Notes: generated by a model from the sequence alone, not told the origin. Counted from the stretch's first letter, positions 12,001 through 23,433 are shown. The stretch is DNA of 64,000 nucleotides from Zingiber officinale (GCF_018446385.1 NC_055996.1:131922532-131986531); one strand, 5' to 3'. Numbers and translations: made by a program.

Positions 12001-12494
12001 TTCTACGGCTCGCAGGTTGTCCAAGGATAAAATTGCAGCCATACGAAGTCGTACAAATATTGAATTCGGTACATGAGTTTGAAATAACGATTTGTGGCAA
12101 GAATGTCAATTTACATGAGCAACTACAACGCTTATACACGCTCAGAGAATTGTTTATAACTGGCGAACATGATATCTATAGCGACACCCAGTTATGTATC
12201 TGTTGTTGTGAGGAATTGGAGTCATTGATGATAGCAGATCCAGCAAGCAGTGTGCTACAACATCTATACATAAATGGAATTTCCAATCTCACGAAGTTGC
12301 CTGACTGGCTACAGCATCTCGAGTCTCTTCGTTTTCTGTCAATCCACAACTGCTCACAACTAGGAATGCTGCCACGGTTTTTGGGGTTGCAAACTTTGAC
12401 AATTAGTGACTGCCCGCAACTGAAAAGAAGATACGAAAGGGACAGCGGCGAAGATTGGCCGATCATCTCACATGTGCCATATGTTGATATTTAA
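9048..12494 (+). CDS. CC-NBS-LRR (CNL) disease-resistance protein
   Basis: This is an intact 1148-residue NLR immune receptor in one uninterrupted exon. It has an Rx-type coiled-coil N-terminus with an EDVID-like motif (DLEDVVDYYD, 77-86). NB-ARC motifs are all visible: P-loop GMGGLGKTT (197-205), kinase-2 LLVLDDVW (273-280), RNBS-B SKILVTTR (301-308), GLPL-type CGGVPLAA (361-368), RNBS-D CFTFGSLYP (from 419) and MHD (506-508). From about 570 to the end there are many leucine-rich repeats, beginning LRVLDLTGNKIKEVP. Family knowledge: such proteins sense pathogen effectors inside the cell and switch from ADP to ATP to trigger defence. The start is supported by alignment with the second CNL in this window (MAAALV against MAGALV). 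The recognised pathogen cannot be deduced. Nothing in the sequence suggests it is broken. Confidence 0.95.
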   Translation: MAGALVGATAGFLANKVAILVELDEKLKAMAGTKRKMEKFKELLTNIDLVIQNVESRPFIDDAVKDLLKKLKYLAYDLEDVVDYYDTKVLHKKQRSHTALRPVRDFFSTNNQVLFKSRIGSMIKAITESLESILLQKSILLNLPPGMSQPSPYRENHSRNRFVVIGREPEKEMIVNMLIDDDDESSHDTVKVIAIVGMGGLGKTTLAQLVFHDETVKIHFASLRMWTVVEAEFDPLKIMNSVLELATGAPANYTQIDSARQNLEKVLTGKKFLLVLDDVWNEDPLKWGVLKAALICGVKGSKILVTTRSLHISSIMGSSKTHQLQQLSKDHCLSLFQQFAFGDQTVDQSLMEIGGKIVEKCGGVPLAAISLGSMLHSTRDESYWSSLLSSKIWKRDNENNLLAVLKLSYNNLSLQSKKCFTFGSLYPKNCTMVKDELIKLWIANDFVRSDDNFDAETIGNHVFTELVHKSFFLLASSKERDFRDFLWASSEGYDLGDVSHVTNCTMHDVMHDLARSVSVNIYWNDKEDLAKDIGDRIYHLHMHKDFENLSNTIQARGKKRLYLRTLILKDISLNTDQLEFVFSNLKFLRVLDLTGNKIKEVPTSIRNLIHLRYLNLSRNIIEVLSDSITLLANLQYLNLSFNEGLQELPKELWNMQSLRDLDCRCCNSGFIRIPCGLSRLTNLQSLPVFVADSRSGACSITELEDLKLNGEMTIKFSENFTNYSCGGRKILQDKHLKELSLEFNRSETNDKGMLDDLCPNTSLKKLGIWHYGSSQFPTWFIQLQSQLPNLVEVSLNYCRGCEHIPPFGNLHFLKKLDLISTYGITHLGAEFHGNGGFPSLQELNLHRMNNLKEWSESHGADQLFPSLQRLRVYRCPELKCMPRLPNIQSLEIFYCDGSLLSYVGSLTSLSILRVEKMDNMTSFPSGCIRNLTSLIELQIIGCDQLLSLPRGEMKRLKKIRSLTIDRCDSLAFLPSEVGRLNSLRFLRLAGCPRIKLQPYEVVQILNSVHEFEITICGKNVNLHEQLQRLYTLRELFITGEHDIYSDTQLCICCCEELESLMIADPASSVLQHLYINGISNLTKLPDWLQHLESLRFLSIHNCSQLGMLPRFLGLQTLTISDCPQLKRRYERDSGEDWPIISHVPYVDI

Positions 12495-14018
12495 TATGCT
12501 CCTCAGATTCAGCCGATCGACATAGTTCAAAAGGTACGTTAGAAAACTATTTTAGTTGCAGTTTCCTTTTTTTTTTTAATTGAAAAATGATAGTATTCAA
12601 AACTTCTTCATTCAATAATAAGCTGAATGCAGAGCACTATTAGAAAGTTTTTAAAATTAAAAATCATTTTCAAGACAAGGAAAAAGGGAGAATTCTTAGA
12701 ACTTTCTGAAGTCTCGTAGAAAAAAAGGACAAAATTTTGACATTCGATGAATATATTATTAAATAGAGTACTTATGTCTTGATAAAATGTACAATTAACG
12801 AAGGCACTAAATACTTTGCCACCATACACAACACAAAATGCATTTGTAATTCAAATGTGTGAATATTGTTTGGAATACTCCAAAAATAACAATTAAGATG
12901 ACATTGAATAAGCATTAATTCAATTATTTTGTAGTCTTGTTACCTTTCCTTTTAGTAATATTCAATTATGATTTTTTTTTTAAATTTTGGCTCATTAAAT
13001 TCATTTTGTGCTCACCACATCCTTTGCTTTTCTTTAACCTCTAGATTCATTGGCAACGGTTCGACTGCGCATGAGATCTTAGTGGTTGCTCAAACCTATA
13101 TACATTGTGTCTTATGAAGTCCTTTTATTGCAAGTAAATTTGTTTTGGTTGAGACTTTAAAATTATACATGTGATTCAATATATGCCACACTAGACTTCA
13201 TTGCTTGATACATTATGATTTTTCTCTCTCAAAGGATTATTGCTGTGTGAGATCTTGTTGTTGCTTTATGGTGTCTTTATGTTGTAATAAATAAACTACT
13301 TGATATTGACATGGAGTTGGATATTATGTGATTTGATCCTATTATTTGCATACATTGTAGTTTTTTTCTTATATGATGATGCTCTTTTGTATAAAATAGA
13401 AAAGGTTCTGTTAAAATATTTCTATGAAAGTCAATTAAAATCGACACAATAAGACTCCAAATAAAGGAATTCTCGAGAACAGTATTGTGGCAATCTTTGT
13501 AAAAATGGTACCTAATTTATTTTGAATAAATCTCATTGATAAACATTTACAAGCTAAAATCACAAGAAGTCCACAACAACATGTGAGCATTATTTGCCAT
13601 CTTAAATCCTTGATAATAGAAAACTAATGGCATGATCACTTTTTAATTAAACGACTGGATAACACAGTGAAATCATTTTTTTTCCTAGGAACATAATCCT
13701 TGGCTATCGTTTGGGTTAGAGGAGGGTGTAACTAGAATTTTTCAAGTTGAAAGGAGTGTGATTTCGTCAAGATAAAACTAAGAAACTCGAGTAGGAAACC
13801 AATAAAGAGAGGTACATGATTTGGAAAATTTGCAAAGCTACTCTACCTCAATAATCTGTTAAAATTCTCAAATCTAACGAGAGAATATCTTACTGTTGAA
13901 AGGGACCAGAATAAGTGCCGTACCTGAGATTTTCTGGGCCTGAATCAAATTTTAAAAATGACCCCTTAAAACGGACAAGAGTAAAGTATAGAAAAATCTC
14001 CAATCACAACTTGAATTT
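12495..14018. other. Intergenic AT-rich sequence after the CNL gene
   Basis: The first tens of bases are the 3' flank of the CNL gene; a related flank follows the LRR remnant near 15560 (tagaaaattattttagtt). The rest is AT-rich with poly-A/T runs. I see no gene, LTR or repeat array in it. Confidence 0.6.
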
Positions 14019-14745
14019 TACATGTAATCCTCATTCTTAAAAAACTTTGTTTCCACTTCCTGCATGCAAAGTTTTATTTGCTTCAACTCTCTGATGCAAA
14101 TATTGTGACTTAATTGCCCCTCAGATTTTTTAGGTACAAAAGGTCCAAAAATGAGTATAATTTAAAGAAAATCTAGTATATTTTCTATCCAATTGAGTAT
14201 CATTTAAAGAAAATCTAGTATATTCGAGTATATTTTTAATTAAAATTGTCCTTCATATATTTTAGGTATAAATAGTTTTAAAATGAGTATAATTCCTATT
14301 AAATTCAGTATTTTAAACTAGAATCGAGTATATTTTCTATTAAATTGAGTACGATTTTTTTCCTATTTAATATAATTCCTCCTAAATTCAGTACCATTTA
14401 AAAAAAAATCTAGTATATTTTTCATCCAATTGAGTATCATTTTAATAAAATCTAGTATATTTTACATCTAATTGAATATCATTTAAAGAAAATCTAGTAT
14501 ATTTTCTATCCAATTGAGATAGATAAACAATCGTACTCAATTTAATAGAAAATATACTAGATTCTAGTTTAATGTACTGAATTTAAGAGGATTTATACTC
14601 ATTTTTAGACTTTTTATACTTAAAATATCAGGGATAATTAGGTAAGTATATTAGACTAGGGAGTGAAAAGAAAGCTTTTTTTCAATGGGGAGTGCATACA
14701 AAATTGTGTTTGTCAATGGGAACTGCATGCAAATTTTCCCAACGG
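14019..14745. mobile_element. Foldback (inverted-repeat) element with internal short repeats
   Basis: Bases 14319-14365 and 14527-14573 are nearly perfect reverse complements over about 45 bases. The outer arms also pair: the run taggtacaaaaggtccaaaaatgagtata at about 14131-14159 matches the complement of a run near 14590-14630, and gcatgcaaa words occur at both outer ends. Inside the arms a unit of about 42 bases (aaaatctagtatattttc...caattgagtatcattt) recurs four or five times. No coding capacity is present. It resembles a foldback-type MITE; exact termini and target duplication were not resolved. Confidence 0.6.
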
Positions 14746-15135
14746 ACAACAAGTAGGCAATTGGTACAACTCCTGAGATTTGTCTCAGGTCTGGCTCTGA
14801 CCCGAATCACAGTAGGCAATTGCTATAACTCCATGTCTAATGGACCATGATTTTGTCGATTTAATTTCATCTTGCAAGTTTTTTTTGGATATAAGAAGGA
14901 CAAATAATTATGCATTAATGTAAGGCTTACTTATCTCTACAAGTAACCCGACCTAAGAACGGGCCTGGGATCATAATAAGAAGAACAAGGCTTTAAACAA
15001 TCCAAAATAAAGAAAGACCTTATGAATTTTGAAGGTGTGCCTTCTGAGTGGTTCATCTAAAACCATGCTATATAAACTCCATGCCTTACATCCTCTGACT
15101 ACTAGAAGCCACAACTTACACAGAGGAGAAACTTG
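14746..15135. other. Intergenic; short direct repeat
   Basis: The word agtaggcaattg followed by tacaactcc or tataactcc occurs twice, at 14752 and 14810, about 58 bases apart. Otherwise the sequence is unremarkable and no gene is visible. Confidence 0.4.
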
Positions 15136-15570
15136 AATTCACAGCATAAGTTCCGGTTAGAGATTCGTGGCAAGAAAGTCAAGTTACCTGGGCAACTGCG
15201 CAATCAGAATTGTTAATAAGCGATGAATATGGTATATTTTTCTATTACCTCAAAGCCACGCAGTTAGGCATTTGTTATTGTGATGAATTGGAGTCGTTGA
15301 TGACAAGCCAGTAGCAAGCACTACTGTGCTAGAAGATCTATACATAAATGAATTTTCCAATCTACATTACCTGAGTGGCAATAGCATCTCAAGTCTCTTC
15401 GTCTTTTATCAATCCTATTAGAAAGAGTGCCAAGGGATTTGAAGGATCTACATCTGGAAGATTTGAGGCTTATCAACTGCCCACAGCGGGGACGAAGATG
15501 CCGAAAGGTGCATCATCTCACATGTGCCACATATTATTATTTGTCAAGTTTCTCAGTTTCGGCAAGACAT
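15136..15570 (+). pseudogene. CNL remnant: C-terminal LRR part
   Basis: The sequence follows the last about 420 bases of the intact CNL gene (roughly 12085-12515) in order and in the same orientation. Shared landmarks are gattcgtggcaagaaagtcaa, tgatgaattggagtcgttgatga, gatctatacataaatg, agcatctcaagtctcttcgtctttt and atctcacatgtgcca. In-frame stops (for example the tag after acaagccag) and several indels destroy the frame. The N-terminal coding part is absent. It is the tail of a former tandem CNL copy, or a partial duplication, now non-coding. Confidence 0.85.
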
Positions 15571-15779
15571 AGCACAACAGATAAGCTAGAAAATTATTTT
15601 AGTTGAATAAAATAAATTATGAATTCATATTATTGTTGTGAATACTCTTAAAGTAACTAGTAAGATAGACTATAAAAAAAAAATACTAAAAGATAATACC
15701 ATAAAGATAGCCATTTTAGAAAAAATCATTATGATTTTAATAAAAGATGATAAAATCATTATCTTTGAGTGTTTATATT

Positions 15780-15894
15780 ATGCAAAAGATAACGATTTTA
15801 TACTATCTGTTATAATTGAGCTCATTTTTTAATCAACATTTTTTATGATGATTTTTTTATACAATCAACAAAAGATAACGATTTTATACTATCT
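15780..15894 (+). repeat. 25-bp direct repeat
   Basis: The phrase aaaagataacgattttatac plus tatct occurs at about 15783-15807 and again at 15869-15893, about 86 bases apart. The second copy touches the GC-rich ctcgaggcgcgcc stretch at the proposed left edge of the hAT element, so it may be flanking DNA or the result of repair slippage. Confidence 0.6.
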
Positions 15895-16639
15895 CGAGGC
15901 GCGCCTCTTAAATATGAGGTTGATTACTAAACTACTGATACACTCATATAATATGTGATAACTATTAATATTTCACACACACAAATATCGAACCACTAGC
16001 CATAAACTACATAATATGACAAGCAAAACAATACCATGATAAAATTAATAAAAGTTTCAAACTTTCAAGTTTCAACTTTCTAATCTAAACTAACAAAGTT
16101 CATCAAAACAAGTATAATAAGTCAAATTAATCATCAAACTCAAAATCATCCTCATCGTATTCTTCTTCTCCTTCTTTATCTTCTAAGTCTTAGAGATGAG
16201 TGTCTCATAGAAGAAGATGTATTTTCCTTCTCAACTTGTTTAAGCCTAGCATGTGAACTAGAGGTCACGGATGCAATGTTTTTTTTCTCTAGTACAATAT
16301 TCAGGCTCTTTAGCTCCACTAGCTCTAGCAACGACATCTCATGTCAAGTCATCACCTTCAAAAATCAACTCATCTTCTTCATTATCACTTTCTCCATCCA
16401 TTCTACCCATTAACCATTCATTACTGTCATCAATATCCGTCAAAGAGATGGGGTCAATCTTATCACGTGCATCATATCGAAGTTTTAAGACACGATTGTA
16501 TTTCACAAATACCAAATCATTTAAACGTTGTTGAGCTAGCCTATTCCTTTTTTTGTTGTGAATCTATAAAATGTCAAAAATCATAATAAGTATAATAAAA
16601 TAGCAAAGATTATTTTCTACTTATAAAGGTAACATACTA

Positions 16640-18555
16640 ATAGTATTATACATTTATATTTATTACATACCTGCTCAAATACACTCCAATTGTACTCACA
16701 GCCGAAAGCACTACAAGTGAGGCTAAGCACTTTAATAGCAAACTTTTGTAATTCTGGAGTATTTGCTCCATAGCATTCCCACCATTCTGTTGGAGATAAT
16801 GTTCTTCTATGTCTAATTGTCATATTCCTCCCAAATAGCCCTTCTGCCTTTCGATATATAGAGAGTTGGGTAGTGATTTTATCTTGCTCAACAGCGCTTG
16901 AAACCAATCTCTCCATAGTTTCAAACAAATCATTCACCACTTCTCCACAGATATTTGAATCTGTGTATGAATAAAAAAATTCTGGATTCAAATAATGTCC
17001 TGCAGCATGCAGAGGCCAATGAAGTTGTCATTCCTATCTCTTATCAATGATCTCAAACATTGCTTTGTATTTTTCTTCTTTCTCCTTAAAGGCCTTCATA
17101 ATTGTTTGTTTTGCCCTATCCATAGCCTCATAAATATAGACCATTGCAGGTTTTCTTTCACCATCAACCAGTCTCAGAACACGGACTAAAGGGCCATATA
17201 TCTTTAAAATATGCACAATACTGTTCCAAATCTAAGTGTCATAATGATTTTAGCTACCTTCTTCCCTGCCGCTTCATTTGCCCATTTAATCTCTGTCCAA
17301 TCCTTTGAAATGAACACTTTTCTTAAATTTTGCTCCTATAAGTGCATCCTTTCAAGAGTGAGAAAAAAGTAGCAAATCTTGTGACACCTGCCCGACAAAG
17401 CTCATTTTGTCTTGTGAATTGCCTCAACATATTTACCATGCCTGGGCGAATATAAATGTAAGCATTTACACTCATTGCTTTCTTCAATGTTACTTTAAAA
17501 TTAGGCAATTTTCCAATATCTTCTAAGAACAAGTCGACACAGTGAACAGCACAAGGAGTCCAATATAGGTGTGACCTTTTTTCTTCTAATAATTTTCCTA
17601 CAAAAGAAGTAAGAAAACTAGATAAGTTTAACATAAATAAGAAAAAGCATATTGATAAGAAATATTTAAATATATTCTTACCAACAAGCACATTGTTACT
17701 TGCACTATCCATAACAACTTGAACAACATTTGCTTATCCTACACGCTCCACAAATCGATCAAACAACTGAAATATTTTCTCTTCAGTTTTTGTATAATTA
17801 GAAGCATCAACCGATTCAATAAAAACTGAACTTTTAGGAGAATTCACTAAAAAATTAATCAATGTCCTCTGCCTTTTGCCTGTCCACCCATCTGCCATCA
17901 AACTACAATCATACTTGGCCCATTCTGTTTCACAAGACTTAATGTAATCATTTGTCACACTATCAACAGTCTTTTTTAGAAAAGGAACCCGTACCTCATG
18001 ATAACTAGGTCCTTTTAGACCTACACCATATTGGTCAACTAAGTCCAACATCCTTTTGAAGCTTGAATAATTAACGGTATTAAAAGGAATTGCCGCATCA
18101 TACATCCACTCAGTTATAGTCATACAAGTTTTTTCCCTCAATTCTTTCTTGTATGCCTCATTTATCGTAGTTTGTCTCTCTTTACCCTTTCTACTTTCAA
18201 CATTTTTTTGCACATTAGGAGCAAAATATGTATCCATTGGACCTATTTGTCTTTACCTTTTTTTGCATATTCACTGATCTAGACTTGTACTTATACTTAT
18301 AGGCGGCACAGCTTTAGCTCCAATATCATCCATATCAATATCATCACCAAGAGGGTCTACATCCTCAAAGTCTAATGTTGCAAGTTTAGAAAGAGTGCTT
18401 TTCTCCGTCTTTTTCTCCATGAAATTTTTTATTTCTTCACGTACATGAGGTGGACATTTTTTATAAGTCGTAATATTTTGAAACCCCCCCAACAAGATGT
18501 TATTTTGCACTATAGATACCCCTTTTGTAACTTTTTGACAAAAGTTACAGATCAA
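16640..18555 (-). pseudogene. hAT transposase pseudogene (BED - DUF659 - hAT dimerisation)
   Basis: Minus-strand fragments fall in the right order for a plant hAT transposase. A BED-type zinc finger remnant lies at 18271-18555 (NFCQKVTKG, then a Lys/Cys and His region). A DUF659 region follows at 17734-18237 (MADGWTGKRQRTLINFLV) and 17323-17712 (PCAVHCVDLFLEDIGKL). Linker and helical parts are at 17034-17216 (RVLRLVDGERKPAM). The C-terminal hAT dimerisation domain is at 16617-16991 (LQKFAIKVLSLTCSAFGCEYNWSVFEQ). Stops and frameshifts separate the pieces, so no active enzyme can be made. The family cuts and pastes DNA with 8-bp target duplications. Confidence 0.9.
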
Positions 18556-19799
18556 ATCATTTTGTTATTCGGATTAACTCTCTGAAAATAATTCTATGTC
18601 GGATCTTTTGATATATATGTTTAAGTATCACTACTACCTTTCATGATAATTGAGTAAGAAAATAGTCTGAAAAATCAAAAACAAAATAAAATCAACACTG
18701 TGCCAGCAATAGAAAAATACTGTACTAGGTTACCAACAATAGAAAAACATGACAAAAACAAAAAGAAAAACAGAAAAAAAAGGAAAAATAGGACAAAAAA
18801 AGCAAAACCGGACAGCAACAAGAACACTAAACACGAACCAACAAATTATGCTTCTAATTGAAAAATCTTTAGTTCGCAAAATATGCTTCTACTAGTGAAA
18901 ACAAAGAAACATTATTTTCCAGTATAAATGGTAAATTAAAAAGGATGGATTAGTAAATCAATTTCTACATAGGGAAAATTTTCAGTTGCAAAGTAATAAC
19001 AACAGAAACATTACTTTCCAGTATGAGCAAGTAATAATTAAGTAAAATAGACAAAATTTTCATACCTCTCGCTTATCAACATATGCTCTTTCTGTGATCT
19101 TGTTTAGTTTATTATCACATCTACTATTATTAAAAACCTAAAATGCAAAAAGAACTGAAAGAATGATTTAATATTGAACAAATTTTTGTCATATATAATA
19201 TATGACAAACTAAGTAAAAGAAAATGGATTATGTTTCTTAGCAAACTTGATATCATGATGAATGTAAATGTGAGAAGGTAGACAATATTTTTGCAAATTG
19301 CATCATATCTATACTGTACCACTGTACAGCAATAGAAAAATAGAAAAAAAAATAAAAAGAAAAATAGAAAAAAAATAGGGAAACAAAACAAAACCGGCCA
19401 GCAGCAGCAAGGACACTGAACACAAAGTAGCAAAAATAGAGAATCAGAAAAAAAAAATAAAATAAAATAAAACCAGACAACAGTTAGCATCCAAAAGATC
19501 CAGAAGACAACTTGGAAAAACAGGGAAAAAAAAAATAAAAAACAGCAACTCAGCAAGAACACGAAACTCAACAAGGAAGAGCATTCGGTTAATTTGGTTA
19601 ATTTGATATTAATTTTGTATACATTCTTTTTTTTATTATTTTAAACAAATTTAGTTAATTCGATGTTAACTGAAATAACTAATTCGGTTAATTCAATTTT
19701 AGTAAAACTTTAATTTGATTCGGTTAGCCAACACTAAATCGATTTTCGATTAATTCGGTTAATTTATGAACCGAATTAACCGAATGCTCACCCCTACCA
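18556..19799. other. Non-coding AT-rich part of the hAT element
   Basis: Oligo-A tracts alternate with aaaatagaaaaa-type words (for example 18700-18800 and 19320-19560), which look like two loosely related copies: both contain agcaatagaaaaat, aaaaccggac/aaaaccggcc, cagcaacaagaacac/cagcagcaaggacac. Near 19590-19790 gttaattcggttaa words repeat. No gene is visible. Confidence 0.5.
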
Positions 19800-20045
19800 G
19801 CAAGAAGAAAAAATAGAAAAAGGAGAAGAAAAGAAGGTACCAGAACAAAGAGAAGAAAAGAAGGAGAAGGAAAGAAGAAGAAAAATTGAAAAGTGAAAAC
19901 GAAGAAGAGAAGAAGAAGAAAAGAAATAACGGAAGAAGAGAATAGAAGAAAACAAAGAAGCAAAGAAATAAGAGAAGAAGAGAACAGAAGAAAAAGAAGA
20001 AGAGAAGAAGAAGAAGTGAAGAACAGAAAAATAAAAAAAAAAAAG
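19800..20045 (+). repeat. Purine-only (GAA/AAG) tract
   Basis: About 245 bases consist almost entirely of A and G in gaagaagaaaag-type words. Open frames here (Phe/Ser-rich on the minus strand, Lys/Glu/Arg-rich on the plus strand) are artefacts of composition. Such tracts can form triplex DNA. Confidence 0.85.
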
Positions 20046-20527
20046 GAAAAACGCATACCTAGGTATGATGGCGCGACTCAAGTAACGACGGCGGCAAACG
20101 GAAAGCTACGGGAGGGCTCATGTTCAGATTTCTTCTTCTTCTTTGCATTCGTTTCTTCTTCCCTTTTATCCTTCTCTTCTCCGTGCCCTAATTCCAAACC
20201 AAATCAAATGCTTTTTTGGTTAAAAATCTTCACGATCGCACCTCGATAGCGCATCAGTTGAGTTGCAAAGGCGCGCGTCTGACAAACAACGCCCGCCTCG
20301 TGGGGGAAAAAGCGTTTTTCCTAGCACCTTGTGCGCCTGACACCTCGGGCGCGCCTCGGGCGCACCTTTAACAACACAGGATCCACTTGTAAGCTACTAA
20401 GAGATTGTGTTTATAGCCTTATACTCTTCTTCACACTCTTTTAGGGATTTATGTCATACATCTTGTATGATGCGAGATTGATTATCTGTGATGCTTCTTA
20501 GTTTCGTTTCCATATAGGTTTTCTCAG

Positions 20528-21720
20528 CATCAGATTTAGCACAACTTGTTAAATCTCTTGAGCCTAAGACATTTAGTGAATAACTTTCTGTTTGATTAAC
20601 TTGAAGTTCTGTAAAACTAACTGTTTTATATAACCAATGTTATTTGTATTGCAGTGATACTTCTCAGCCTATGACCAGCAATGGATTTTTTATTGTCGGG
20701 GTTTTAGGTTTCATTACGTGGCCGTGGGGTGCGCATTAAGTTATCTTGGATCATAGATAGTTGTTCCCTTGTTGAATTGGAGGTCATGTAATTTATTGTG
20801 CTGCAAAAGATCAGTGATATTGGCCTTTTTAGAAAGTGTGGAGCTATAGACTTAGATTAAAGTTTTGACATTTGATCCAGATGTCTTTTGCTTTTAAAAA
20901 GATGTTTAGTGTTGATATTGACAATTGTTTACCTACTTTATGGTCACAAATGTTAAGGCATTATTCTGTGGATAAACCATACGTTGTATATGTGAATACA
21001 TGATAAGTTACCATTGTAGTGCAAAAGAGTATTCAAGTTATTTAAGATTAACCAGTTTTATTTGAGTAACCTTTATGCTTGCATAGCATTTAAATTTGTT
21101 CAAGTCAACTTTCTTAATTCATATTTACTACTTTGTCTAATGGTTTTTGTTTCTGATGATACTGAATCTTTTCAGGGATCACTGTCAAGTAAAATCAATG
21201 CCTTGGGTGAAGGATCTGAAGTGAGACATATGTATGTTTTATTAAACGTTATTAACTCTTACATTTAACTAATTGTTACATTGCTTGTCTGCCTGGAGAG
21301 AAATGAAAACAGAAAATACAATAGGTGATTGAAAAAGTTATTCTGAATTCAACTAAATACAACATGACCTTATAATTTTTTTGTTGTGTCTGTAGCTCCT
21401 CACAAATTATGGAACTAAGTTCTCTCATTATCTCGAGTATCATTTTAGTAGGTTAATCATCAATTTCAAATGTCAATTTTAGTCGAATGGTGCAGCATCT
21501 ACCTATTCATTACTTCCCTGCTAAGGACAGATTGCAAAACAGGGTCTTATATCTGCAAAACCAAATGCAAACTTATTCTCTCTAGATTATGATTTTTATT
21601 GTACGACCCATTTTGCTCTTTGTTTTGTGTTTGATTTGGAAGGTTGGAAGGCTCGATACCTTTTGTAGCTATTCTCCTGATGGGGTGAAGAAGATGACCA
21701 AGAAAGATCTCACTCAAGAG
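20528..21720 (+). pseudogene. Exon-like fragments of an unrecognised host gene
   Basis: Several short stretches look like exons with canonical borders. One follows ttttctcag at 20527 and can encode SDLAQLVKSLEPKTF. One follows tattgcag at 20655 (DTSQPMTSNG). One, 21176-21231, follows ttttcag and ends before GTATGT (GSLSSKINALGEGSEVRH). One, about 21643-21720, ends before GTATTT and can encode YSPDGVKKMTKKDLTQEV. Spacing of hundreds of AT-rich bases fits introns. I do not recognise the protein. The piece sits between the hAT element and copia element F, so it may be a gene broken by insertion or a captured fragment. Phase between the exons was not verified. Confidence 0.4.
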
Positions 21721-22454
21721 GTATTTCTATTTTCCCTTTCGCTTTATCTCAGTAATCGTTTTCATCTTGAGTTGGATTGAAAATTTTCTAACCAATCAAG
21801 ATATCGGGTAAGTCTACTCTGCCCCATTATGGATCGGTCCGTCTGACAGTCTAGAGGTGGAGGTGAACGCTTTAAATGTCTCATGTTTTAATCTCTCTTC
21901 TTCATACACATGTTAAGTAATAAACTCATTTAATGATCATTTCTTCTTTGTTAATATGGTAGCTAATCTTATTGTCTAGACATATATATAAATGATATAT
22001 GAAATAAAACATAAATAGGACACAAAAATAAAATAAACCATGAATATTGAGATATCTGAATAACTTTATGTAAGACTGAAACTAATTATAATATCAAAAT
22101 AATCCCTGTGCCTTTAAAACTGGAGACCAAGGGCAACAGACAGTTAGTCAAATAGATAAATGGATAATCAGAAAAGATGTCCATAAATTTAATCTTATTT
22201 AAGAAGTAAAAGAATACAATGTATTATTACAACTTTTACTTCTTCTATAAGTTCTTAAATAATATACATAATTATATATTTACCAAAATCTAACATTTAT
22301 TTGTTAGAGTTAGAATTTTTCTCCATATGTTATCATCAATTAAGATAAATTTTCAAGTCTTACTTTGTAATCATCAAATATATAGTTTATCAGTGGTATA
22401 ATATCAACAAAAGTAAATATCATAAATCATGTGAGTATTAGCATATATATTAAT
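21721..22454. other. AT-rich sequence left of the copia nest
   Basis: No open frame, LTR or repeat is evident. If the preceding fragment is a gene, this could be its next intron. The last five bases, ttaat, would be one half of the target duplication of element F; the other half is not found because F's right end is missing. Confidence 0.4.
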
Positions 22455-23433
22455 TGTTGGATCATAAAAATGCTAGAGGGGGTGAGTAGCGTTCGTTGAA
22501 AAATCGTTATCGAGTAAGCAGTGAAAATAAAATACGAAAGCAACACCAGAAAAAAGACACGAGCGGTTTTTACTTGGTTCGGAGTCTTCGGTGACTCCTA
22601 CTCCAAGACCCAGGTCCCGCGGACGTATCGATGGGCAATCCACTAAAAATCTCTTCTGGTACACACGGAAGAGAGAGTCAAGTACACAAGAGTTAGATTA
22701 AGTGCAACAAACTGCACTTACCCTTTTATAGAAATTAAGTACATAAAAATAACTGTTACCAACACTCTTATAAGAATGAAAATGATGTGCTTCATGTTGA
22801 TGTCTATCTACCATGTTAGTTAGAGCCCTAGAGCCAATCATTTGATGATTGTATGGACTCATGTATATCATATTCTTGTATATATATTAAGGCATTTGGT
22901 TTTTGGTTATTATGCTTATTTGTATTAGTGCCAGATAAAATAAGTATAGTAACGTCCTTGAGTAGAAGGTTCTTACCTATATCAATCGATTGGTTGAATC
23001 GATAGTGAGATGATATAGGGAACACTACTCTAAATCATTCCTAGTCGAGTATTAACATTCAGGGGCAATGTTAATACAATAAGACTAGCATGTAGGTCAG
23101 CTCGATGACTTGATCTCACAAGTCATGGATATAGAGATATCAAGCTGACACATGGGTATGCATTAGAGAATGTATACTGAATGACCCGCCATGAGAAAGT
23201 ATCATGGATCGTTATATGAGTGTCATATACTTTCTCATGTGGCTATTAGTATGACTATTAGTCCTTTGACCTGAAGTCACCATGGATCCCTACATAAGGA
23301 GTTATGTACTTTGGTTTCGTCAAACGTCACCCGTAACAGGGTGGACTATAAAGGCGATTACTAGGTATGTAACAAATTATGCAGAGGGATGTGAGTGATG
23401 TAGATGAGATCTATCCCTCCCATATGACGGGAG

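Larger units (their letters stand above)
15894..20379 (-). mobile_element. hAT transposon (non-functional), approximate limits
   Basis: The limits are inferred. Each end carries GC-rich sequence with GGCGCGCC (15898-15905 and near 20349-20356), unlike the AT-rich interior, and the right end finishes ctttaacaacacag, a terminus style seen in plant hAT elements. Between them lies a broken hAT transposase on the minus strand plus AT-rich and purine-rich filler. An 8-bp target duplication was not found, so either end may be off by tens of bases. Confidence 0.5.

Noticed and set aside
19104..20081. Phe/Ser-rich proteins on the minus strand
   Set aside because: Pure consequence of A/G-rich tracts; no domain and no start context.
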